Origin: JAJKIP01 sp040509055
GTDB taxonomy: Bacteria; Bacteroidota; Bacteroidia; Chitinophagales; Chitinophagaceae
DNA: 7,558 nt
NCBI GenBank assembly: GCA_040509055.1
Contig: JBEVLT010000194.1
Span: 1 to 7,558 of the forward strand
Direction: 5' to 3'
Shown: one piece after another, positions 1 through 6,486 of the stretch
How the letters are laid out: each line of letters starts with the position of its first letter
How positions within the stretch are numbered: position 1 is the first letter of the stretch
Program-made: the position numbers and the translations under genes
Notes under the pieces: model-generated
The model's database searches: none
What the model was told of the DNA's origin: nothing
The model's input: the letters and a program-made list of their open reading frames with translations, nothing else

Positions 1-393
1 TGCCCCGGCATTTGTAAAAAACTGACCAGCAACATGACCCGGGTACAACGGGCGTTTGCAAACGATACTACCGTGCTGCTGCTGTCGCACAGCGTGACGC
101 CGGAGCGCGACAGCGTGCCGGTACTGGCCGCCTATGCAAAAGACAACGGCATTATTCCCGGCAAATGGCGGCTGGTAACAGGTCCGCGCAGCGCCATCTA
201 TACCATTGCCCGGCAATCTTATTTTGCCGACGAGGACATGGGCCTGCAGCAGGATAGCACCAGCTTCCTGCATACCGAAAACATCCTGCTCATCGATAAA
301 CAACGCCATATCCGCGGCGTGTACAAAGGCACCGTGCAGCTGGAGATCGACAACCTCATTGCCGACATCAAAAAACTGGAACAGGAAGAATGA
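1..393 (+). CDS. SCO1/SenC/PrrC family copper-chaperone-like protein, C-terminal part (5' end cut by the window)
   Basis: The reading frame is open from base 1 and begins Cys-Pro-Gly-Ile-Cys, the CxxxC copper/redox motif of SCO proteins. It continues with a segment resembling the family's 'S(V)DPxRDTPxVLxxYA' strand (here SVTPERDSVPVLAAYAKDNG) and ends near a conserved histidine in LHTEN (codon at 271-273), the third copper ligand in this family. All three predicted ligands (two Cys, one His) are therefore present. SCO proteins are membrane- or lipid-anchored thioredoxin-fold proteins that deliver copper to the CuA site of cytochrome oxidase or act in thiol redox. The anchor and the N-terminal half lie to the left of the window. 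An ATG at 34 is open but would remove both cysteines, so it is not the real start. The stop overlaps the next gene's start. The family call is secure; the exact target (oxidase or other) is not visible. Confidence 0.9.
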   Translation, partial: CPGICKKLTSNMTRVQRAFANDTTVLLLSHSVTPERDSVPVLAAYAKDNGIIPGKWRLVTGPRSAIYTIARQSYFADEDMGLQQDSTSFLHTENILLIDKQRHIRGVYKGTVQLEIDNLIADIKKLEQEE

Positions 394-1004
394 AGGCAAT
401 TCCATTCGTGTTGTTCTGCCTGTTGTTTGCCTGCTGCCGGCCGGCGAACAAGCACGACGATGCGGTGATAACCATACCGGCCGTATCCATCGCCTCCACC
501 GATCCGGACCTGCAATGGAAAAACGGGTTGTACTACTACCGGCAGCGTCCTTTTTCAGGACATATTATCGATCGGTACGAGGATGCTGCCACCCGGCAGG
601 ACCGGTCTTTTTACGAAGGACGGGAAGAAGGATGGCAGCTGGGCTATTATCCCAATGGTAAGCCGGCAGAGAAAAGATACTACCGTCATGGCGAAAAGGA
701 CAGTGTACATACCGGCTGGTGGCCTGGCGGCAACCTCCGTTTCGAATACCACTTCAGCAATGGCAACTACCATGGCGACTTCAAAGAATGGTATGCCGGC
801 GGGCAACCCTACAAACATCTCCATTACACGCATGGTACCGACGACAGCGGCAAGGGCTGGCGGGAGAACGGGAAAGTATACATGAGCTACGTGACCAGGG
901 ATGGCCGGCGCTACGGCCTGATCAATGCCAACCTCTGCTACAGCCTGGCGGGCGAAGAAGCGGAACTGGTAAAATCCATTGCCGACAGCATCGTCCTGAA
1001 ATGA
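390..1004 (+). CDS. Lipoprotein with MORN-variant (YwqK-like) repeats
   Basis: The 204-residue product starts with a short lipoprotein-type signal (MKAIPFVLFCLLFACC). A plausible lipobox LFAC places the lipidated cysteine at residue 15, so the mature protein would be tethered to an envelope membrane. From about residue 45 to 170 it carries repeats of roughly 20 residues with the pattern G-x-W-x-x-Y/W-x-x-G-x-x, for example around EEGWQLGYYPNGKP, HTGWWPGGNLRFEYHF and GDFKEWYAGGQP. This is the MORN-repeat variant annotated as 'YwqK family antitoxin' in many genomes, although a toxin-antitoxin role is not supported here because no toxin is adjacent. The last 35 residues are not repeat-like. The start ATG overlaps the upstream TGA (ATGA), with AGGAAG just before it, which indicates translational coupling to the SCO gene. 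The function is unknown; an envelope-surface or scaffold role next to a copper chaperone is an inference. Confidence 0.82.
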   Translation: MKAIPFVLFCLLFACCRPANKHDDAVITIPAVSIASTDPDLQWKNGLYYYRQRPFSGHIIDRYEDAATRQDRSFYEGREEGWQLGYYPNGKPAEKRYYRHGEKDSVHTGWWPGGNLRFEYHFSNGNYHGDFKEWYAGGQPYKHLHYTHGTDDSGKGWRENGKVYMSYVTRDGRRYGLINANLCYSLAGEEAELVKSIADSIVLK

Positions 1005-1085
1005 TCCACCATGTAAAAATCCGACACGCCCTTTTGCATTTGCACCCGTTTGTAAAACAGCGTATCCTGCTGGTAAAGTATCGTT

Positions 1086-1104
1086 ACGAACTGGTTCGTT
1101 TTTT
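1086..1104 (+). terminator. Perfect dyad followed by six Ts (weak terminator or operator)
   Basis: ACGAAC (1086-1091) and GTTCGT (1094-1099) are perfect inverted copies separated by TG, and a run of six Ts (1099-1104) follows. As RNA it could form a 5-bp stem with a CTGG loop and a U-tract. That suits a weak intrinsic terminator of the SCO/MORN unit, which ends 82 bases upstream. A tightly spaced dyad 30 bases before the first receptor gene could equally be a protein-binding site. The sequence alone does not separate the two. Confidence 0.35.
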
Positions 1105-1131
1105 CCGAAGTTTTGGGGAAAAGGAACCTTC

Positions 1132-3588
1132 ATGCGAAAATGGATACTATGGATCGGCAGTACACTGATTGGCTTCGTTGCTGCAGCACAACAGCCGGCC
1201 AAAGGATTTGTTTCCATACAGGTAAGCAATGATCAAAATGCTCCCCTGGAAAATGTAACCACCGAGCTGCTGTGGGCCGGCGATTCCGCGCTGGTAAAGC
1301 TGGCGCTGACCGACCGGAACGGCAGGGCGGCATTTGAAAACATTGCTTTCGGCACCTACCTTATCAGGGCCGGTACCATCAATCATTTGCCGGCCTGGTC
1401 CACCGCCTTTACGCTGTCAGCGGCTCAATCGACCGTACAGCTGACCTCGCTGGTGCTGTTGCCAAAAACAACGGCCATGGAAGGCGTGACCGTATCCGCC
1501 CGCAAGCCCTTTATCCAAAAGCTGAGCGACCGCATCGTGGTAAACGTGGAGAACAGCATCATCAGCGCCGGCAGTTCGGCCATGGATGTGCTGGAGCGGT
1601 CGCCCGGTGTCAACATCGACCAGAACGACGCGATCAGCCTGCGCGGCCGTTCCGGGGTGACCATCATGATCGATGGAAAACCAACGGCCATGAGCGGGGC
1701 CGACCTGGCCAACTATCTGCGAAGCCTGCCTTCCGCCGCTATCGCTCGCATTGACATCATCACCAATCCGTCGGCAAAGTATGATGCGGCCGGCAACTCA
1801 GGCATCATCGACATCCGGATGAAAAAGGACCAGCGCCTCGGCGCCAACGGCACATTTACAGCCGGCTATGGCCAGGGCGTTTATCCCAAAGCCAATGCCG
1901 GCACTACGTTTAACTACCGCAACAAAAAGATCAATGCCTTCGGCAGCTACAATTATGCCTACCGCGTAGGTCTGAACCACCTGATACTGGACCGCAATTT
2001 TTACAACAACGGCGTATACAATGGCGGCGACCTGAAAGACAATTATTCGAAATCGCCCTTCAGCTCCCATACGGCGCGCGCCGGGCTGGATTATTTCGCC
2101 TCTCCCAAAACGATCATTGGCATTGTGGTCAATGCCAGTTTCAACCACTACACGCGGGATAACAACAACAGCTCTATCGTGATCAGCCCGCAAAAACAGG
2201 CGGTCAGTACTTTTCGCTCACTGGCTTCCAACAACGATCATGGCAATAACATGGTGGCTAACGTAAACTTCAGGCATACCTTCGACAGTACAGGCAGGGA
2301 GGTAACGGCTGACATCGATTACGGCACCTACAGGTCCGCCGCGCTGTCGGCAAACGCTACCAGCTATTACAAGCTCGATGGCAGTGCGCTGCAGCCCGAC
2401 TACATCCTGCACGGCGACCAGGACGGATGGCTCCGTTTCAAAACGGCCAAGGCAGATTATATCCACCCGCTGGGCAAGGGCGCACGGCTGGAAGCAGGTT
2501 TCAAAACCAGCTTTGTAACATCGGATAACGATGCCCGGTTTTGGGATGTCAGCAGCGGTACACCGCAGAACGATGTGAACAAGACCAACCATTTCCTGTA
2601 CCATGAAAACAACAATGCTGCGTACATCAACTTCAGCAGGGATTTCAAACGGTTTGACCTGCAACTGGGCCTGCGCGGCGAGCAAACGAATATCCGGACC
2701 GAACAACGGAAGGGAAACATCCGGTTCGACTCCAGCTATTTCCAGCTTTTCCCCAGCGCTTTTTTCAATTATAAACTACGGGACAACCAGGTATTGGGCG
2801 TATCGGTCAGCCGCCGCATCGACCGGCCGGGTTATTCACAGCTGAACCCCTTCCTGTTCCTGATCGACGTGACCACCTATGCCACCGGCCGCCCGGGCCT
2901 GCTGCCGCAGCTCACCTGGTCGTACGAGCTGAGCTATACGCTAAAAAGCCTGAACATTACCCTGGGCTACAGCCATACCAAAGACAACCAGGATATCGCC
3001 ATTGCCAGGTTTCGCGACGTGTTTCCCGCTATCCCTTCGGACGACAACGTAACGGTGCAGGTGCCCATCAACCTCAGTTCCTCCGATTATTACGGGCTAA
3101 CGATCTCTGCCCCCTTGAAAGTGACGAAGTGGTGGAACATGATCAATAACGCAAACGTTTATTACAACCACTTCAACGGCTACCTCGGCGGCACCACGCT
3201 GAACAATGGCCAGCCGGCTGCCGACCTGCGCACCAGCAATACGTTTACCTTTTCCAACGGCTGGACGGCAGAACTGAATGCCAGCTTCAACTCAGGCGGG
3301 CAGGCCGGCTTCATGGTACTGGACCCGCGGTGGGCACTTGCCGCCGGCGTACAAAAGACCCTCCAGCAAGGAAAAGGCACGCTGCGGTTCAATGTGACCG
3401 ATATCTTCTGGACCAACCTGCCCAAAGCCGTTATCACCTACGACAACTACATCGAGAAATGGCATGCCTACCGCGAAACCAGGGTAGCTACTATCAGTTA
3501 CACCTACCGCTTTGGCAACAACAAGGTGCAGGCCGCCCGCCGCAGAACCACCGCCTCGGAAGAAGAAAGACAAAGAGCCGGAAACTAA
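1132..3588 (+). CDS. TonB-dependent-receptor-like outer membrane beta-barrel protein, copy 1
   Basis: This 818-residue protein is predicted to sit in the outer membrane. A signal peptide (MRKWILWIGSTLIGFVAAA) has a good type I site after residue 19. Residues about 25-110 form a CarboxypepD_reg-like beta-sandwich (a polypeptide with NVTTELLWAGDSALVKLALTD and GTYLIRAG). Residues about 116-232 form the plug, with MDVLERSPGV, ISLRGRSGVTIMIDGKP, NYLRSLPSAAIARIDIITNP and YDAAGNSGIIDI. The rest is the barrel, including the signature RRIDRPGYSQLNPF at about residues 561-574, typical of the 'outer membrane beta-barrel family' (OMP_b-brl_3 type). It ends in a charged tail after the last strand. The start has an AAGGAA ribosome-binding sequence 5 bases upstream. 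It is the first of two tandem paralogues. Such proteins import or bind ligands with TonB energy. No SusD or enzyme neighbour indicates the ligand. Confidence 0.93.
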   Translation: MRKWILWIGSTLIGFVAAAQQPAKGFVSIQVSNDQNAPLENVTTELLWAGDSALVKLALTDRNGRAAFENIAFGTYLIRAGTINHLPAWSTAFTLSAAQSTVQLTSLVLLPKTTAMEGVTVSARKPFIQKLSDRIVVNVENSIISAGSSAMDVLERSPGVNIDQNDAISLRGRSGVTIMIDGKPTAMSGADLANYLRSLPSAAIARIDIITNPSAKYDAAGNSGIIDIRMKKDQRLGANGTFTAGYGQGVYPKANAGTTFNYRNKKINAFGSYNYAYRVGLNHLILDRNFYNNGVYNGGDLKDNYSKSPFSSHTARAGLDYFASPKTIIGIVVNASFNHYTRDNNNSSIVISPQKQAVSTFRSLASNNDHGNNMVANVNFRHTFDSTGREVTADIDYGTYRSAALSANATSYYKLDGSALQPDYILHGDQDGWLRFKTAKADYIHPLGKGARLEAGFKTSFVTSDNDARFWDVSSGTPQNDVNKTNHFLYHENNNAAYINFSRDFKRFDLQLGLRGEQTNIRTEQRKGNIRFDSSYFQLFPSAFFNYKLRDNQVLGVSVSRRIDRPGYSQLNPFLFLIDVTTYATGRPGLLPQLTWSYELSYTLKSLNITLGYSHTKDNQDIAIARFRDVFPAIPSDDNVTVQVPINLSSSDYYGLTISAPLKVTKWWNMINNANVYYNHFNGYLGGTTLNNGQPAADLRTSNTFTFSNGWTAELNASFNSGGQAGFMVLDPRWALAAGVQKTLQQGKGTLRFNVTDIFWTNLPKAVITYDNYIEKWHAYRETRVATISYTYRFGNNKVQAARRRTTASEEERQRAGN
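1577..1610 (+). repeat. 34-base block shared exactly by both receptor genes (copy at 4029-4062)
   Basis: The 34 bases coding for AMDVLERSPGV and flanks are identical at 1577-1610 and 4029-4062. Two further exact blocks are 2803-2834 with 5255-5286 (32 bases, coding SRRIDRPG) and 2912-2941 with 5364-5393 (30 bases, coding TWSYELSYT). Synonymous sites inside these blocks are identical too, while flanking DNA differs. They are direct repeats about 2.45 kb apart and could support recombination between the two genes. Confidence 0.85.
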
Positions 3589-3598
3589 AAACCATCGC

Positions 3599-6016
3599 AT
3601 GAAACAACTCCTCGCATTCCTCGCCTGTACTATTGCCCTATCCCGGGCCCATGCGCAAACCGGTACCATCACCGTGAAGGTCAACAGCGAACAGCAGGCC
3701 GCCCTGGAAAACGTGACGGTGGAATTGTTAAGGCCCGACTCCTCGCTGGTAAAGCTGGCGCTGACCGATCAGGCCGGTCTGGCTTCGTTCACGGCGATCC
3801 CCTGGGGCCCATACCTGGTAAAAGCAGGCATGATCGACCATGTGCCCTCGTATACGATACAGCTGCATCTTACCGCAGCGCAATCGCAGGTACAGGCGGA
3901 GATCGTATTGCATCCGCGCAGCGCAGACATGCAGGGCGTAACGGTAACGGCTAAAAAACCATTCGTGCAGCGCCTGGCCGACCGCATCGTGGTAAATGTG
4001 GAAAACAGCATTGTCAGCGCCGGCAGCACGGCCATGGATGTGCTGGAGCGGTCGCCCGGTGTGCGGATAGGTCAGAGTGATGCCATCAGCCTGGCCGGCA
4101 AACCCGGGGTGATCATCCTGATCAACGGGAAGAACCTGCCGATGTCGGGCGAAGAGCTGGGCAATTACCTGCGGAGCCTTCCTTCGGCTGCTATCGAGCG
4201 CATCGATATCATTACCAATCCTTCTGCCCGCTATGATGCGGCAGGCAATGCCGGCATCATCGACATCCGGATGAAAAAAGACCAGAAGCTGGGCGCCAAT
4301 GGCACCCTGACGGCCGGCTACGGCCAGGGCAAATATGCCCGCGCCAATACCGGCGGCACGTTCAACTACCGGAGCAAAAAGATCAATGTATTCGGCAACC
4401 TGAACTACAGCTATACCGGGTTTTACAACCATATGGAAACCCGGCGCTATTTCTTTCAGGACCGTGTGTACCAGGGATCCTACGACCAGGACAATCTGAT
4501 CACCCGTACGTTCAGCTCGTCGGTGGCCCGCATCGGCCTGGATTATTTCGTGAATAAAAAGACCGTGCTCGGGGTGCTGGTCACCGGCAACCAGTCGCTT
4601 ACCGGCAGGGACAGCGACAACGAATCGCTGGTGCTGGACCAGGCCAATCACGAAACTTCCAGTTTTCTTACCGGTGCTGACGGTTATGAAGACTATCACA
4701 ACTATGTTATCAACCTTAACCTGAAACATATATTCGACACCAGCGGCCGCGAACTGACGGCCGATTTTGACAGGGCCGGCTATTTCCGCGACTGGGGCTC
4801 GCTTTTCTCTACCGGCTACTATGATGCTGCCGGGCAACTTACACAGCCATTGTTCCTGGCCCGCACCGACCAGGATGGGATTACCGGTATCCATACCCTG
4901 AAAGCGGATTATACGCACCCGATGAAAAAGGCGGTCAAACTGGAAGCAGGCATCAAGGCCAGCTTTGTACGCTCGGACAACGACGTGCTGTTCTTTGACA
5001 GGAGCACAGGCACCGAAAAGCTGGATTCGGCTCAAAGCAACAGCTTTCGCTACAAAGAAAATATTAATGCCGCTTACGTCAACCTGGGACGTGAATGGAA
5101 AAAATTCAGTGCGCAGGTGGGGCTGCGTGCCGAGCAAACGAATGTAAATACCTGGCAGGTCTTTGACAACCTGCGGTTTGATACTTCGTACCTGGAATTG
5201 TTTCCCAGCGCGTTTTTCAACTACAGGCTGTCCCCGGACAACACGATCGGCGTGTCGGTCAGCCGCCGCATCGACCGGCCGGGTTACAACCAGCTCAATC
5301 CCTTCAAAATCTTTGTAGATCCCAGCTTCTATGCCTCCGGCGATCCGCTGCTGAAGCCATCCTTCACCTGGTCGTACGAGCTGAGCTATACGCGGAAGCA
5401 GCTGAATGTAGCCCTGGCATACAGCCGCACCGTGAACCCCGTCACCTACGTACTGATCCCTTCGGAAACCCAGGCACGGGTGACCATACAGACGCCCGTC
5501 AACCTGCGGTCGTTCGACTATTTCGGCGTCAGCTTCAATGCACCGGTGCGCATTGCCAAATGGTGGAATGTGATCAATAACGGCAATATTTACTATGCGC
5601 ACAACAAGGGATACATTGCCAATACGGTGGTAAACAGCCAAACGCTCAATGCCCAGTTCTCCACCAACCACAACCTGTCCATTGCCGAAGGCTGGAGCGG
5701 CGAAGTGAATTTTACTTTCGACTCGGGCAACAATACCGGTGTGATGAAGGACCAGTTTTACTGGATACTCGGGGCGGGCGTACAAAAAACCGTCCTGTCG
5801 AAGAAAGGGACCATCCGCTTCAATGTAACCGATATCCTTTGGCGCCAATGGCCCCGGTTCCGGAGCATTTACAGGGATTACCACGAATACCTGACCGCCA
5901 AACGCGATACGCGTATCGCTAACCTGAGCTTTACCTGGCGCTTTGGTAAAAACACGATTACGCAATCGCGCAGGCGCACCACTGCATCGGAAGAAGAACG
6001 AAGAAGAGCGGGATAA
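3599..6016 (+). CDS. TonB-dependent-receptor-like outer membrane beta-barrel protein, copy 2
   Basis: This 805-residue paralogue has the same architecture as the preceding gene: signal peptide (MKQLLAFLACTIALSRAHA, cleavage after residue 19), CarboxypepD_reg-like domain at about 22-105, plug at about 111-227 (MDVLERSPGV, NYLRSLPSAAIERIDIITNP, YDAAGNAGIIDI) and barrel with RRIDRPGYNQLNPF at about 556-569. I chose the ATG at 3599 because it opens on a proper signal peptide. The frame is open back to an ATG at 3512, but that adds 29 charged residues, hides the signal peptide and overlaps the upstream gene. Only 10 bases separate it from the previous stop, so the two are almost certainly co-transcribed. 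By hand alignment, 99 of 126 residues in the plug match copy 1, while surface-loop stretches of the barrel differ strongly. This suggests that the pair share TonB-side mechanics but recognise different ligands. The ligand is unknown. Confidence 0.93.
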   Translation: MKQLLAFLACTIALSRAHAQTGTITVKVNSEQQAALENVTVELLRPDSSLVKLALTDQAGLASFTAIPWGPYLVKAGMIDHVPSYTIQLHLTAAQSQVQAEIVLHPRSADMQGVTVTAKKPFVQRLADRIVVNVENSIVSAGSTAMDVLERSPGVRIGQSDAISLAGKPGVIILINGKNLPMSGEELGNYLRSLPSAAIERIDIITNPSARYDAAGNAGIIDIRMKKDQKLGANGTLTAGYGQGKYARANTGGTFNYRSKKINVFGNLNYSYTGFYNHMETRRYFFQDRVYQGSYDQDNLITRTFSSSVARIGLDYFVNKKTVLGVLVTGNQSLTGRDSDNESLVLDQANHETSSFLTGADGYEDYHNYVINLNLKHIFDTSGRELTADFDRAGYFRDWGSLFSTGYYDAAGQLTQPLFLARTDQDGITGIHTLKADYTHPMKKAVKLEAGIKASFVRSDNDVLFFDRSTGTEKLDSAQSNSFRYKENINAAYVNLGREWKKFSAQVGLRAEQTNVNTWQVFDNLRFDTSYLELFPSAFFNYRLSPDNTIGVSVSRRIDRPGYNQLNPFKIFVDPSFYASGDPLLKPSFTWSYELSYTRKQLNVALAYSRTVNPVTYVLIPSETQARVTIQTPVNLRSFDYFGVSFNAPVRIAKWWNVINNGNIYYAHNKGYIANTVVNSQTLNAQFSTNHNLSIAEGWSGEVNFTFDSGNNTGVMKDQFYWILGAGVQKTVLSKKGTIRFNVTDILWRQWPRFRSIYRDYHEYLTAKRDTRIANLSFTWRFGKNTITQSRRRTTASEEERRRAG

Positions 6017-6023
6017 AATGAAA

Positions 6024-6046
6024 GAGCCCCGGTTTGTACGGGGCTC
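6024..6046. terminator. Terminator hairpin between converging genes
   Basis: GAGCCCCG (6024-6031) and CGGGGCTC (6039-6046) form a perfect 8-bp, GC-rich stem with a 7-base loop. The hairpin begins 8 bases after the stop of receptor copy 2 and lies 25 bases beyond the stop of the minus-strand gene ending at 6071. On the minus strand the stem is followed by TTTCATTTTA, a fair U-rich tract; on the plus strand the following ATGGATTTAT is weaker. Position and symmetry fit a bidirectional intrinsic terminator. Confidence 0.8.
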
Positions 6047-6070
6047 ATGGATTTATAGAGAGCTGGAATA

Positions 6071-6355
6071 TCAGATATCCCTATCTGTTTTGATCACGGT
6101 AGTACGGGTCACTTCCCGGTCCTTGGAAGAACCGCCGCGGAACAGGGCGATCAGGATCACGAGCAGCAGGATGCCGCCTACTACCCATACCCAGGGTTGC
6201 AGGTACCAGGTAGTGGTCGTTGTGGTAGTGCCTGCGGGCGAGGTTGTCGTGGTCGTGTTGGCTGTACCATCCTGTGCAATAGCCAGCAGCTGCATACAGC
6301 ATAATGCAAGCACCATCCAGCATTTACCGGCAGCGCTCAACCATAGTTTTTTCAT
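6071..6355 (-). CDS. Small Thr-rich single-span membrane protein of unknown function
   Basis: The product is 94 residues. Residues 1-27 look like a signal peptide (MKKLWLSAAGK, then a hydrophobic stretch ending LLAIA, with AIA before Gln28). A Thr-rich linker follows, with Thr34-38 and Thr43-49 in uninterrupted runs around Ser-Pro-Ala-Gly. Next come an aromatic-flanked membrane helix at about 51-72 (WYLQPWVWVVGG then Leu/Ile/Val) and a charged 22-residue tail (RGGSSKDREVTRTTVIKT...). If the signal is cleaved, the Thr stub faces the periplasm and the tail faces the cytoplasm. I chose the ATG at 6355 because it opens directly on the signal peptide after an A-rich leader; an ATG at 6406 would add 17 residues in front of it. 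Small proteins of this layout are common and uncharacterised in Bacteroidota. I do not recognise a named family. It converges on receptor copy 2 and lies downstream of the AraC gene. Confidence 0.75.
   Translation of the reverse strand: MKKLWLSAAGKCWMVLALCCMQLLAIAQDGTANTTTTTSPAGTTTTTTTWYLQPWVWVVGGILLLVILIALFRGGSSKDREVTRTTVIKTDRDI
6209..6256 (-). repeat. Imperfect ACN triplet tract coding for the Thr runs
   Basis: Within the small membrane protein gene, 12 of 16 codons are threonine (ACN), in two runs of five and seven separated by Ser-Pro-Ala-Gly. The third bases vary (ACG, ACC, ACA, ACT), so the tract is not a pure microsatellite. This argues for selection on the amino acid rather than recent replication slippage. 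Confidence 0.7.
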
Positions 6356-6387
6356 ATCTATCGTTTTTAAATAAGAAAAATAAGATT

Positions 6388-6420
6388 CAACGCTAACAAG
6401 CATCAAATAATTAAGCCAGA
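6388..6420 (-). promoter_or_regulatory. Candidate Bacteroidota-type promoter of the small membrane protein gene
   Basis: Read on the minus strand, TAGCGTTG (6395 to 6388) matches the -7 consensus TAnnTTTG at 5 of the 6 fixed positions. A TCTG (6420 to 6417, against TTTG) lies 21 bases upstream, a suitable spacing. Transcription would start near 6381, giving a leader of about 26 bases that ends in the A-rich stretch before the ATG at 6355. The surrounding 131-base gap (6356-6486) is AT-rich, as expected for a promoter. This is a consensus match only. Confidence 0.35.
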
Positions 6421-6486
6421 TTCTATTATTCTTTCTTTTAATAAAACAATACGTCGAATGGGGAAGAGTTTCTACAAATCAGCGCT

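Noticed and set aside
390..1004. YwqK-type toxin-antitoxin module
   Set aside because: Only the repeat type suggests it. No toxin gene is adjacent, and the lipoprotein signal places the protein in the envelope.
555..1229. A 224-codon minus-strand open frame across the MORN gene, the gap and the start of receptor copy 1
   Set aside because: It is antisense to two supported genes and shows no recognisable domain or plausible start context.
3728..5965. A 745-codon open frame on the minus strand opposite receptor copy 2
   Set aside because: It lies wholly antisense to a well-supported receptor gene, its translation is low in family-like motifs, and such frames arise from the codon bias of GC-rich coding DNA.
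1132..6016. Polysaccharide utilisation locus (SusC/SusD)
   Set aside because: There is no SusD-like lipoprotein and no glycoside hydrolase, and the receptors are of the shorter 'outer membrane beta-barrel family' type rather than SusC length (about 1000 residues).
5943..6374. Plus-strand 143-codon frame running past the terminator across the small membrane protein gene
   Set aside because: It starts inside receptor copy 2 in another frame, crosses a terminator hairpin, and its valine runs are simply the complement of the Thr codons.
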